From: Bog-473 sp963725895
Lineage (GTDB): Bacteria > Actinomycetota > Acidimicrobiia > Acidimicrobiales > RAAP-2
NCBI GenBank assembly: GCA_963725895.1
Contig: CAVSAJ010000001.1
Span: 868,001 to 932,000, forward strand
Reading direction: 5' to 3'
Length of the DNA: 64,000 bases
Positions 55,046 through 63,301 of the stretch are shown in pieces. Below the pieces are notes generated by a model that had not been told where the DNA came from, did not search any database, and saw only the letters and a program-made list of their open reading frames with translations. Each line of letters begins with the position of its first letter. Position 1 is the stretch's first letter. The position numbers were made by a program, and so were the translations under genes.

Positions 55046-56354
55046 TTAAGAGGCCACGAGAAGACGGGCGCGCCGCGTCACCTCGGCTCGGGCGCGGTCG
55101 ACGTCGACGGTGGAACAGCGACCCGCCTCCACCACGCACCTCCCGCCCACCCACACGTCGGTGACGAGGTCGCCGGCTCCGGCCCAGACGAGGTGGCCGA
55201 GCAGCTCCGCGTCCGTGAGCGACGGGGTGAAGCGCGGATCGTCGGTGCGCAACCGGATCACGTCGGCCGGCCGGCCCGCTTCGAGCGCTCCCACCGCGAG
55301 ACCGAGCGCCTCGGCACCGCCACGAGTCGCCAGCCGCAGCGCCGCCACCGAGCTCACCACGTCGGGACTCCCCGCCAGTGCCCGCGCGAACAGCGGCGCC
55401 AGGCGCATCTCGTCCCACAGGTGCAGGTCGTCGTTCGAGGCCGGACCGTCGGTACCCAGCCCGACGCGCACACCGCGCTCCAACAACGCGGCCAGAGGCG
55501 CCACCCCTGACCCCAGCTTCCCGTTGGAGCCGGGACAGTGGGCCACCGCGACGTCGTTTGCCCCCAGCACGACCAGATCGTCTTCGTCGAGCCACACGCC
55601 GTGGGCGGCCAGGACCCGGCCCTCGAGCGCGCCGACCGATTCGAGCAGCGCAGTCGCACTCATGCCGTAGCGGTCGTGCACGACCGCGCCCTCCGCCACT
55701 GTCTCGGAGAGGTGGATCTGGAAGAGCGCGTCGCGACGCTGTGCCTCACTCGCGATGGCGCGCAACGCGTCCGGCGGCACGGTGTAGGCGGCGTGCGGAC
55801 CGAAGCCGACGCCGAAGCGGCCTTCCTTCCCGTCCGCTGTGTCGAACAGCTCGCACGCGCCGGCCAGCATGTCCTCCCACGAATGGCCGGGCCCGGCGTC
55901 GGAAACGTCGAAGATGGCAACGGTGTAGAGCGTGCGGATGCCCGCGTCGCAGCGCGGCCTCTGTCACGGCCGCCGGATGGCGGTACTGCTCACACGTCGT
56001 GGTGACGCCGTAGCCGAGCATCTCCGCCGCGCCGAGAGCCATGCCCCAGTACACGTCTTCGTCGCTCAACCGTCCCTCGCGGGGCCAGACGGACTCGGCC
56101 AGCCAGCGGTCGAGCGGCAGGCCGTCCCCCGCACTGCGCACCAGCGTCATGGGCGAGTGAGCGTGACAGTTCACGAGGCCCGGCATGAGGAGCCCCCCGA
56201 GCCGTCGTACCTCGGTCGCGGCGTCGGGTGGCTCACGCGCGGGGTCGCCCACCCAGGAGATCACACCGCCCTCGATCTCGACGGCGCCCGGCGCCAGCAC
56301 CGTGTTCGCGTCGTCCACGGTGAAGACCGCGTCGGCCTCCAGCCGGAGCGTCAC
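55046..56354 (-). CDS. Amidohydrolase, MTA/SAH deaminase-like (frameshifted)
   Basis: A metal-dependent deaminase of the TRZ/ATZ group. From 56354: a beta-sandwich start, GLVNCHAHSPMTLVRS with the HxH ligands near residue 65, and GVTTTCEQY. The family continues in another frame after an indel near 55930-55950: VGFGPHAAYTVPPD (His), LFQIHLSETVAEG (His), AAHGVWLDEDDL and VGLGTDGPASNDDLHLWDEM (Asp). Repaired length is about 435 residues. Related enzymes deaminate S-adenosylhomocysteine, methylthioadenosine or adenosine. The nearby purine nucleoside phosphorylase supports a nucleoside substrate, which is inference. Its start overlaps the DtxR-type gene. Confidence 0.82.
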
Positions 56355-57063
56355 GGGGTGCCGACGAACAGGCGGTCGGACAGCTCGCGCGAGACGCGGA
56401 TGGGGTGCGCTCCCTCGACGAAAACCTCGACGCTCCCCTCTGCGTCGCGGCCGCCGACCTCGGCCACCGCGCCGGGGATGAACCCGCCCTCGTCGAGCAA
56501 GGTGAGCGAGCCGTAGTTGAGCTCGACTTCCTCACTGATGCGGAACAGACGGACCCGCTCCCCCGCCGCCACCTCGGCGAGAGGCCTGGTGGCGACGGCC
56601 GGCGCCGCGAGTGCGAACCGGGAATGGGGTTGCCGTGCGGGCACGTGGCCGGGTCGCCGAGCAGTTCGACCAAGCGGGCCTCCACGTCGTCGGAGATGAC
56701 GTGTTCCCACCGGCCTGCCTCGTTGTGCACCTTGTGCCACTCCAACCCGATGACGTCGACGAGGAGCCGCTCGGCCAGACGGTGCTTGCGCACCACCTTC
56801 TGGGCCAGTGCGCCGCCGCTGTCGGTCAGGGACAGGCGGCGCCCGTCCCGGGTCACGTACCCGTCGTCGATCAGCCGCTCCAGCATCTCGGAGACCGACG
56901 GTGCGGAGCGGCCCAGCCGCTCGGCGATGCGCGCCTGAATGACGGGCACGCCCTCCTCGGCCAGGCCCAGCATCGTCTCGAGGTACTCCTCGACTGGCGG
57001 GTGGTACTCCTGGGGCGAGCGGGCGGACGGGGAGGAGTGTGTGTGGCCGCTGTGCTCAGCCAT
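56351..57063 (-). CDS. DtxR/IdeR-type metal-dependent regulator (frameshifted)
   Basis: An N-terminal winged helix (VPVIQARIAERLGRSAPSVSEMLERL, DGYVTRDGRRLSLTDSG, in parts) is followed by the dimerisation/metal domain (KHRLAERLLVDVIGLEW, HNEAGRWEHVISDDVEARL) with the expected His and Glu ligands. After PHGNPIPGS a one-base indel near 56610-56620 shifts the frame; the SH3-like C-terminal domain continues to the stop at 56351 (EVAAGERVRLFRISEE...RLFVGTP). Family members sense iron or manganese. Here it lies in an operon with a copper amine oxidase, with an 8-base overlap at its start. Confidence 0.85.
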
Positions 57064-59001
57064 GACAATGGTCGGGCGACGGCGGCACGTCGAGCGCTGG
57101 GTTGCGGTCGAAGAACCCGAAGGGCACGAGCGTGAAGCCCGTGTACTCCACCGGCATCACGGGCCAATCTTCTGGGCGCGGGATGTGGGTGACGCCGAAG
57201 GTGTGCCACAGCACGACGTCGGTGTCGACGAGGTTACGGTCACGGGCCGTCCACTCCGGCAGTCCCGCACCACCCCTGTGCTGGTTCGGATAGTCCCCCG
57301 CGGCACGCCGCTCCTCAGGGTCGTAGGCGGTGACCCACAAGTTGTGCGAGGCGAACGCGGCGCGGCGCCCGACGCTCGAGGTCGGGTCGGCCAGCAGGGT
57401 GGGCGTCGAACCGGGCAGCAGTTTGTAGGCGGTCGGCTGGCCAAGGCCATTTCGGCAGCCGCGGTTGGTGATGCGCCAGATCCGGCTCCGCGAGGGGTCC
57501 ACGTCGCGGCGGGCCGCCAGCTCGCTCGACAGCAGCGTCGCCTCCGTTCCAAAGGCGTTGCCCCATGGGTTCTCCGCGGTGCCCACTCCTCCCGTGGGCG
57601 TGGCGTCCACCTCGAAGACCGAGTTGTCGGTGCCGTCGACCTCCATGTCCAGGCGCACGTTGAACAAGTGCTGGTGGTAGGGGGCCGCCAGGCCGGGCGC
57701 CACCAACGAGGCGTGCTCCCCGACGTCGGCGTTGGCCACGGCCATGGTCGACATGATCCCGCTGAGCTTCACCTCGAGCTGCAGCGTGCCGTCCAGGTAG
57801 AAGTACCAGTAGAAGCCGTACTCGTAGTTCCCGACGGTCGCGATGGAGCTGACCACCAGGCGCCGCGACCGGCGGACCTCGGTTCGCCCCGAGACCATGT
57901 CGACGTGCTTCCAGAGGATCCCGTAGTCCTCTTCGTGCATACAGATTGCATTGGCGCGGCGTGTGCGGCTTGCCTCGCTCGTCGGCGTGCACGTCGTCGA
58001 AGTAGAAGATCTCGCCCAGGCAGTCGCAACCGAGGGTGAGGGAGTTGGCCATCCGGCCGAGGCCCCACTCGCCTGCGTCGAACGCGCTCTTCCACGCGTG
58101 CATCGGCCCGGGGTGTCCGTAGGGCACGACCATCTCGCTGACCGAGGCCCGGTGCAAGATGGGCCGGACGCGCCCGCCGTCCTCGTAGCCCACCGTGTAG
58201 AGGACGAGGCCCTCGAGCGGGTCCATGCCGACACGCAGTGACCACTTCTGCCAGCGGACCAGGTTGCCCTTGACCTCGAAGCTGGGGCCCTCGCGCTGGG
58301 TGATCTCGAGCGGCTTGAGGTCGGTGCGCAGCGGCCCGTTGTCCTCGGGGTAGTAGCTGCCCGACGTAGGCGGGAAGGGTACGACGCCGAGGTCGAGCAC
58401 CTCGAGCACCTCGCCCCGGCCCATGTCGACGAAGGCGAGCAGTCCTTCGAGGGGGCGCGCGTAGCCGTTGTCCTCCTTCGATTCGCGGAAGAAGGCGAGG
58501 CAGCGGGTGATACGCCGCCCCTCCTCGTGCCCGAGCCCGAAGGTGCCGGCGGGCCAGGGATCGATCTGCACCAGGGAGCGGTCGACGACGCCCCGGCGGT
58601 CCAGCGCCGCGTTCCACTCGGGGTGCTCGTGCAGGGCGCCCAACACGGCGATCGACTCCTCGATCTGCAGCGCCGGACGCACGTCGCGCGACGACCTCCC
58701 AGCGATCCACCTCGCCCCTGGTCACCGAGACGATCGCCTCCACCACGTCGGCCTCGGGCCCCTGGAGCAGCACCAGCCGAACCCGACGGTCGACGGTGAC
58801 GTCCTCGCCCCGGTCGACGGCACGCACCAGGTCCTTGGGCGGGTCGCAGAGGCCGAGGTACGCGAAGCGGATCATCTCCTTGGGCACCACGGCGCGGCCG
58901 CTGGCGAAGACGATCTCGCGGGCCGCGATGATCTCGTCCCCGCTCAACGGGGCCAGGGGGTGCAGGGCGGGAGGGGCGAGAGGTGGGGCAGAGCTCGGCA
59001 T
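57056..59001 (-). CDS. Copper-containing primary amine oxidase (frameshifted)
   Basis: Oxidises primary amines to aldehyde, ammonia and hydrogen peroxide with a topaquinone cofactor. Pieces in three frames cover a complete enzyme of about 648 residues: N-terminal domains to VDRWEVVARR; then FGLGHEEGRRITRCLAFF, the catalytic-base region AWKSAFDAGEWGLGRMANSL and FYFDDVHADERG; then ATVGNYEYGFYW with the Tyr that becomes topaquinone (TxxNYE), HQHLFNVRLDMEVDG (two Cu His) and LWHTFGVTHIPRPEDWPVMP. Indels are near 58690 and 57950. No signal peptide is seen. A TAACAT box is 9 bases upstream of the ATG. Confidence 0.88.
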
Positions 59002-59010
59002 GCCCGGTCG

Positions 59011-59045
59011 ATGTTACGCGGCCGGGGCCGGGACCCCTCTAGATT
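59011..59045. promoter_or_regulatory. Divergent -10 boxes between amine oxidase and purine phosphorylase genes
   Basis: TAACAT on the minus strand (59011-59016) is 9 bases before the amine oxidase ATG, and TAGATT on the plus strand (59040-59045) is 6 bases before the phosphorylase ATG. The 50-base gap has no ribosome-binding sequence for either gene, which again fits leaderless transcripts and shared control. Confidence 0.45.
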
Positions 59046-59051
59046 CGCCGT

Positions 59052-59864
59052 ATGGACGAAGCCGCCGACCGGGCGGCGCGGAGCGCGCGGGAGCTGGCCC
59101 GGCGGATCGGCACCGAGCACAACGACGTCCTTCTCGTGCTCGGCACCGGGCTCTCGGGCACGGCCGAACTGCTCGGCGCGGGCGACGACTCGCTCCCCCT
59201 CGACACGCTCCCCTTCTTCCCCCCCTTCGCCGTCGGGGGGCACAGGGCCCAGGGCTGGTCCGTGCCCATCGATGGACGACGGGTCTTGATCCTGGGCGGC
59301 CGCAGCCACCTCTACGAGGGCTTGGCGCCCGACACGGTGGTGCACCCCGTGCGCACAGGCATCGCGGCGGGCTGCAGCACCGTCATCCTGACCTCCGCCG
59401 CCGGCGGCATCCGGCCCGGCCTCCGAACCGGGTCGATCATGGTAGTCGAGGACCATCTGAACCTGACGGGGCGGAGTCCACTGAGCGGCCCGGCCTTCGT
59501 GGAGATGACCGCCGCCTACGCGCCCCACCTGCGCGCGGCGGCACTGGCGGCGCCCGCCCCGGCAGCCGGGGTCGTCGACCCCCGACCGGGCGTCTATGTG
59601 CAGGTCTCGGGCCCCCAGCTCGAGACGCCCGCCGAGGTGCGCATGCTGCGGACGGCCGGTGCCGACGTGGTCGGCATGTCCATGGCGCTCGAGACCATCG
59701 CGGCCCGTGACGAGGGCGCCGACGTCCTCGGGCTCGCCCTCGTGACCAATCCCGCGGCAAGCGAAGAGGGCGCCGTCGACCTCACCGACATCTGGGCGGT
59801 CGGGGCCGGCGCTGCGCCCGCCGTGGCCGCCATTGTCCGCCACGTCGTAGGCTCGCTGCCGTGA
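59052..59864 (+). CDS. Purine nucleoside phosphorylase, trimeric type
   Basis: Splits inosine or guanosine (or methylthioadenosine) with phosphate. The 270-residue protein has LVLGTGLSG (phosphate loop) near residue 27, GGRSHLYEG near 80, TSAAGGIRPGL, the VEDHLNLTG motif, the base/ribose site VSGPQLETPAEVRML and VVGMSMALETIAA, and LVTNPAASE where the inosine/guanosine type has Asn. The Asn favours 6-oxopurines. It is divergent from the amine oxidase operon and overlaps the VOC gene by 4 bases. Confidence 0.92.
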   Translation: MDEAADRAARSARELARRIGTEHNDVLLVLGTGLSGTAELLGAGDDSLPLDTLPFFPPFAVGGHRAQGWSVPIDGRRVLILGGRSHLYEGLAPDTVVHPVRTGIAAGCSTVILTSAAGGIRPGLRTGSIMVVEDHLNLTGRSPLSGPAFVEMTAAYAPHLRAAALAAPAPAAGVVDPRPGVYVQVSGPQLETPAEVRMLRTAGADVVGMSMALETIAARDEGADVLGLALVTNPAASEEGAVDLTDIWAVGAGAAPAVAAIVRHVVGSLP

Positions 59865-60238
59865 GCACTTCCGTCGCACCGGCCGGCGTCGACCACGTCG
59901 CCATCAACGTTCCCGACGTCCCCGGCGGAATCGCCTTCTACACCGAGACGCTCGGGCTCGTACAGAACCACACCCGGCCTGACTTCGGCTTCCCCGGCGC
60001 CTGGCTCGACACCGCCAACGGGCAACAGGTTCACCTCATTGAGGCGACCGTGCCCCAGAACGTCGGCCAGCACTTCGCGCTGGTCTTCGACGACCTGCCC
60101 GCCACGGTGGCCGAATTGCGGAACCGTGGCCTCCAGGTGAGCGACCCGGTCGACGTCGGGACGACGGGCCGGATGCAGGCGTTCACGACCGACCCCTGGG
60201 GCAACGGGATCGAGCTGCACTCACGCCCATCGGGCTGA
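59861..60238 (+). CDS. VOC-superfamily (glyoxalase-like) protein
   Basis: A 125-residue single-domain protein with two beta-alpha-beta-beta-beta units: VDHVAINVPDVPGGIAFYTETLGL at the start, GQQVHLIEA in the middle and GNGIELHSR at the end, which supplies His and Glu metal-ligand positions. Enzymatic activity is likely, but the substrate is not deducible. It is coupled to the phosphorylase gene. Confidence 0.88.
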   Translation: MSTSVAPAGVDHVAINVPDVPGGIAFYTETLGLVQNHTRPDFGFPGAWLDTANGQQVHLIEATVPQNVGQHFALVFDDLPATVAELRNRGLQVSDPVDVGTTGRMQAFTTDPWGNGIELHSRPSG

Positions 60239-60267
60239 GGTCCGGCGCCGCCGTCGCGGCTCGGTCC

Positions 60268-60522
60268 CTACGAGCCCGTGATGATGCTGACGTGCCTGCG
60301 GCCCCGGCGTTGGCCGTACTTGACCGTGCCGTCGGCCGTGGCGAAGAGCGTATCGTCGTTGCCCCGGCCCACATTGGCTCCCGGGTACACCTTGGTGCCG
60401 CGCTGGCGCACGAGGATGGAACCGGCGGTCACGGCCGACCCGTCGAACTTCTTGACACCGAGGCGCTGTGCGTTCGAATCGCGGCCGTTGCGAGTGGACC
60501 CGCCACCCTTTGTCTTGGACAT
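60268..60522 (-). CDS. rpmA: 50S ribosomal protein L27
   Basis: An 84-residue L27: KGGGSTRNGRDSNAQRLGVK at the start, RQRGTKVYPGANVG and VKYGQRRGRR. It begins MSKTKGGG rather than the common MAHKKGGG. It is 43 bases after rplU. The usual next gene, obg, is displaced to 55034. Confidence 0.97.
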   Translation of the reverse strand: MSKTKGGGSTRNGRDSNAQRLGVKKFDGSAVTAGSILVRQRGTKVYPGANVGRGNDDTLFATADGTVKYGQRRGRRHVSIITGS

Positions 60523-60565
60523 GTCGTGCTCCTCGGCTTCTCGGTCTCGGCCCGCTCGGACTCGG

Positions 60566-60877
60566 TTACTTCGCCGTGATGGCGGTGATCTCCAGCGTGG
60601 CGTAGTGCTGGCGGTGGCCCCAGCGGCGGCGCTGGTTCGACTTGTTCTTGTAGGTCCCGGCGTTGATCTTGGGGCCCTTCTCCTCGCCCACGACCTTTGC
60701 CGTCACCGAGGCGCTGGCCAGCTGCTCTGGGGTGGCGAGGACGGTGGAGCCGTCCACCACCAGGACGGGCTCGAGGGAGACCTCGGCGCCCACGGGCTGG
60801 CCCAAGAGCTCCACGCGGACACGCTGGCCCTCGGCCACCCGCTCCTGCTTCCCTCCGGACCTGATCACGGCATACAT
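60566..60877 (-). CDS. rplU: 50S ribosomal protein L21
   Basis: A 103-residue L21 starting MYAVIRSGGKQERVAEG, with KINAGTYKNKSNQRRRWGHRQHY (in parts) as the family C-terminal motif. It starts 20 bases after the RNase E/G gene on the same strand. Confidence 0.97.
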   Translation of the reverse strand: MYAVIRSGGKQERVAEGQRVRVELLGQPVGAEVSLEPVLVVDGSTVLATPEQLASASVTAKVVGEEKGPKINAGTYKNKSNQRRRWGHRQHYATLEITAITAK

Positions 60878-60897
60878 AAGCGGGAGATCCTAGCGCA

Positions 60898-62562
60898 CTA
60901 GCGCAGCACCGAATCGTCGAGGGTGACACCTCGACCCCCGCACACGGTGCACTCGGTCGAGAGCGTCTCGAGCAGGCCCTCGGACACCCGCTTGCGGGTC
61001 ATCTCGATCAGCCCCAGTTCGGAGATGTCGAAGACCTGGGTCCGGGTCTTGTCCCGGGCCAGCGCGTTGCGCAGGGCCGCAGCCACCTTGTCTCTGTTCT
61101 CCCGCACCTCCATGTCGATGAAGTCGATCACGATGATCCCGCCGATGTCACGCAGGCGGAGCTGGCGGGCCACCTCCTCGGCGGCTTCCAGGTTGTTGCG
61201 GTAGACGGTCTCCTCGAGGTTGGTCTTGCCCACGTTCTTGCCCGTGTTGACGTCGATGACGGTCAGGGCCTCGGTGCGCTCGATGATCAGTGAGCCACCC
61301 GAGGGAAGCCAGACCTTGCGGTCGAGCGCCTTGTGGAGTTGCTCGTGCACGTGGTAGCGCTCGAAGATCGGGAGCCCCTCCGCGGCGCTGTCGTAGTACT
61401 CGACGCGGTCAGCCAGCTCGGGGCTGACAGCGATCACGTAGTCGCGCACCTGTTCGAAGAGCGCCCGGTCGTCGATGACGACACCGCGGTACTCGCCGTT
61501 GAGCTCCTCGCGCAGGATCCGGACGGACAGCTCCGGCTCGCGGTAGAGCAGGCCCGGCTGGTCCGACGTCTTGGCCTCGGCCTCAATGGCGTTCCACTGC
61601 TCGAGCAGCGTCGTCACGTCGCGCTGAAGCTCGTCGGCCGAGACGCCCTCGGCGGCGGTGCGCACGATCATGCCGTGCCCGGCCGGCTTGACCTCGTCGA
61701 TGATGCGGCGCAGCCGTCGGCGCTCGGTGTCGCCGAGGCGCTTGGAGATCCCGAAGGCGCTCGAGTTCGGCACGAGGACGGCGAAGCGCCCGGGCAGCGA
61801 CACCTCCTGGGTCAGCCGGGCCCCCTTGGCCCCGATGGGGTTCTTGGTCACCTGGCACAAGATCACCTGTCCCGCCTTGAGCACGTCCTCGATCCGGGGT
61901 TGCTGCGACGCCCCACCCTCGATGTCGTCCTTGTCGTAGCGCACGTCGCCCCTGTACAAGACGGCGTTCTTCGGGATCCCGATGTCGACGAAGGCGGCCT
62001 CCATGCCGGGCAGGACGTTCTGCACCCGGCCCCGGTAGACGTTGCCGTCGATCTGGTTCGTGTCGTCCGCCGCCCGGGACACGTAGTGCTCCACCAGCGT
62101 GCGCCCCTCGAGCATGGCGATCTGGGTCATGTGCGGCTGGACGTGCACACAGACCAGGTAGCGGCCCACCTGCTTGGAGCGGCGGTCGCGATCGCGGTCG
62201 CGACCCGAGCGGCGCCGGCTGCGGCTCCGGCGCGCCGGTGCCTCCGGGCCGTCGCGGTCAGGACCCGGGAACCCGGCCACCTCGGCTGCTGGCTCGGTCG
62301 GCCCGCTGGCCTCCGGCCGGGCCAGCGGGACGACGGGGGCGGGGGCCGGCCTGGGTGGCGGCGCCGCCCCCGGGGCGGGGCGGGTGTCGCCGATCTTGGG
62401 CTTGCGAGGCGGGGGTGGGGAGCCCGGCGCCGGGCGCGCCGCGCCGGGCGCGGCGGCGGGGTCGGGCGGGCTAGTGCTCGCCGCCTCCGGGGGGCGGCTC
62501 TCCGGCGGGTGGCCCTCCAGGGGGCGACCCTCCGGGGTCTGGCTGATTTCCGTCTCGGACAT
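60898..62562 (-). CDS. rng: Ribonuclease E/G
   Basis: An endoribonuclease for mRNA decay and rRNA processing, 554 residues. The N-terminal roughly 130 residues are proline/alanine-rich and end in an Arg-rich stretch. The S1 domain (about 140-245) has GNVYRGRVQNVLPGMEAAFVDIG; the catalytic DNase I-like region has DVNTGKNVGKTNLEETV and IVIDFIDMEVRENRDKV with the two metal-binding Asp; and the C-terminal Zn-link CTVCGGRG is at about 545. The start ATG at 62562 (MSETEISQTPEG) follows GAGGG. The upstream gene appears to run 92 bases into this one, in another frame. Confidence 0.93.
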   Translation of the reverse strand: MSETEISQTPEGRPLEGHPPESRPPEAASTSPPDPAAAPGAARPAPGSPPPPRKPKIGDTRPAPGAAPPPRPAPAPVVPLARPEASGPTEPAAEVAGFPGPDRDGPEAPARRSRSRRRSGRDRDRDRRSKQVGRYLVCVHVQPHMTQIAMLEGRTLVEHYVSRAADDTNQIDGNVYRGRVQNVLPGMEAAFVDIGIPKNAVLYRGDVRYDKDDIEGGASQQPRIEDVLKAGQVILCQVTKNPIGAKGARLTQEVSLPGRFAVLVPNSSAFGISKRLGDTERRRLRRIIDEVKPAGHGMIVRTAAEGVSADELQRDVTTLLEQWNAIEAEAKTSDQPGLLYREPELSVRILREELNGEYRGVVIDDRALFEQVRDYVIAVSPELADRVEYYDSAAEGLPIFERYHVHEQLHKALDRKVWLPSGGSLIIERTEALTVIDVNTGKNVGKTNLEETVYRNNLEAAEEVARQLRLRDIGGIIVIDFIDMEVRENRDKVAAALRNALARDKTRTQVFDISELGLIEMTRKRVSEGLLETLSTECTVCGGRGVTLDDSVLR

Positions 62563-63301
62563 GAGGGAGAGCCCTCCTCGCGTGCTGTGTCGCGCTCGCG
62601 CCGGTTCCGGGCCCGCCCACAGGGAGCGGCTCGAACCGTGCGCCGTCGCGTTCGATCCATTGATGCGTTCGACAGGCCCGACCGGGCACCACGTCGGTGC
62701 CCAGGGCCGTAACGAGGTCGGTCGGCCGGACACCACGCGGATGCGTGGCCAGCTCCGCCCGGAGGTGACCCTGGGAGTCGGTCACGGACAGCGCCAGAAT
62801 GGCCGGGCGAATGTCGTCATCGATCTGACGACCCTTGCGCTCGCGCCGGACGGTGAGGGTTGGAGCAGCCAGCACCTTGCCGACCCGCTCCGCCAATTCC
62901 TCACCTGGCACGCCAAAAACCTCCAACTCCCAATCGCACGAGCCTACCTCCTGCTGAAGCGAGCCCTCCGACTCATCCACCAGCGCCGCCGCCTCCACAC
63001 CGATCCCCTCGGGCAGCAACGGGCTGAGGACCCTGGGCAGCTCGCCAACCTGGGCCTCGCCCCGAGTCGGTGGTCCAAGGCGTACGTCGAGATACTCCCC
63101 ACGAGACTCGCATCCCGTCGGGAGCGCCAGTCCGAAGCTCACCAGCGGATGGGGCACGAATCCCTGGGAGTAGGAGACCGGAAGGCGGCTGCGGCGCAGG
63201 GCCCGCTCCCACATCCGGGCGACGTCGCGGTGGCTGGTGAAACGGATCTTCCCCGCCTTGGTGAAGCGCAGCCGGAGGCGGCGCTGGTCCTCAGGAAGCA
63301 C
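62471..63301 (-). CDS. Radical-SAM-associated DUF2344 protein (TIGR03936-like)
   Basis: A 276-residue protein with LRLRFTKAGKIRFTSHRDVARMWERALRRS at the start and VSYSQGFVPHPLVSFGLALPTGCES (both given in part), the hallmark of the DUF2344 family that accompanies or is fused to a radical SAM protein. Function is unknown. The GTG at 63301 is 11 bases inside the end of the radical SAM gene. Family similarity fades after about residue 235; the proline-rich end runs over the rng start, which may reflect an indel that hides the true stop. Confidence 0.82.
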   Translation of the reverse strand: MLPEDQRRLRLRFTKAGKIRFTSHRDVARMWERALRRSRLPVSYSQGFVPHPLVSFGLALPTGCESRGEYLDVRLGPPTRGEAQVGELPRVLSPLLPEGIGVEAAALVDESEGSLQQEVGSCDWELEVFGVPGEELAERVGKVLAAPTLTVRRERKGRQIDDDIRPAILALSVTDSQGHLRAELATHPRGVRPTDLVTALGTDVVPGRACRTHQWIERDGARFEPLPVGGPGTGASATQHARRALPHVRDGNQPDPGGSPPGGPPAGEPPPGGGEH

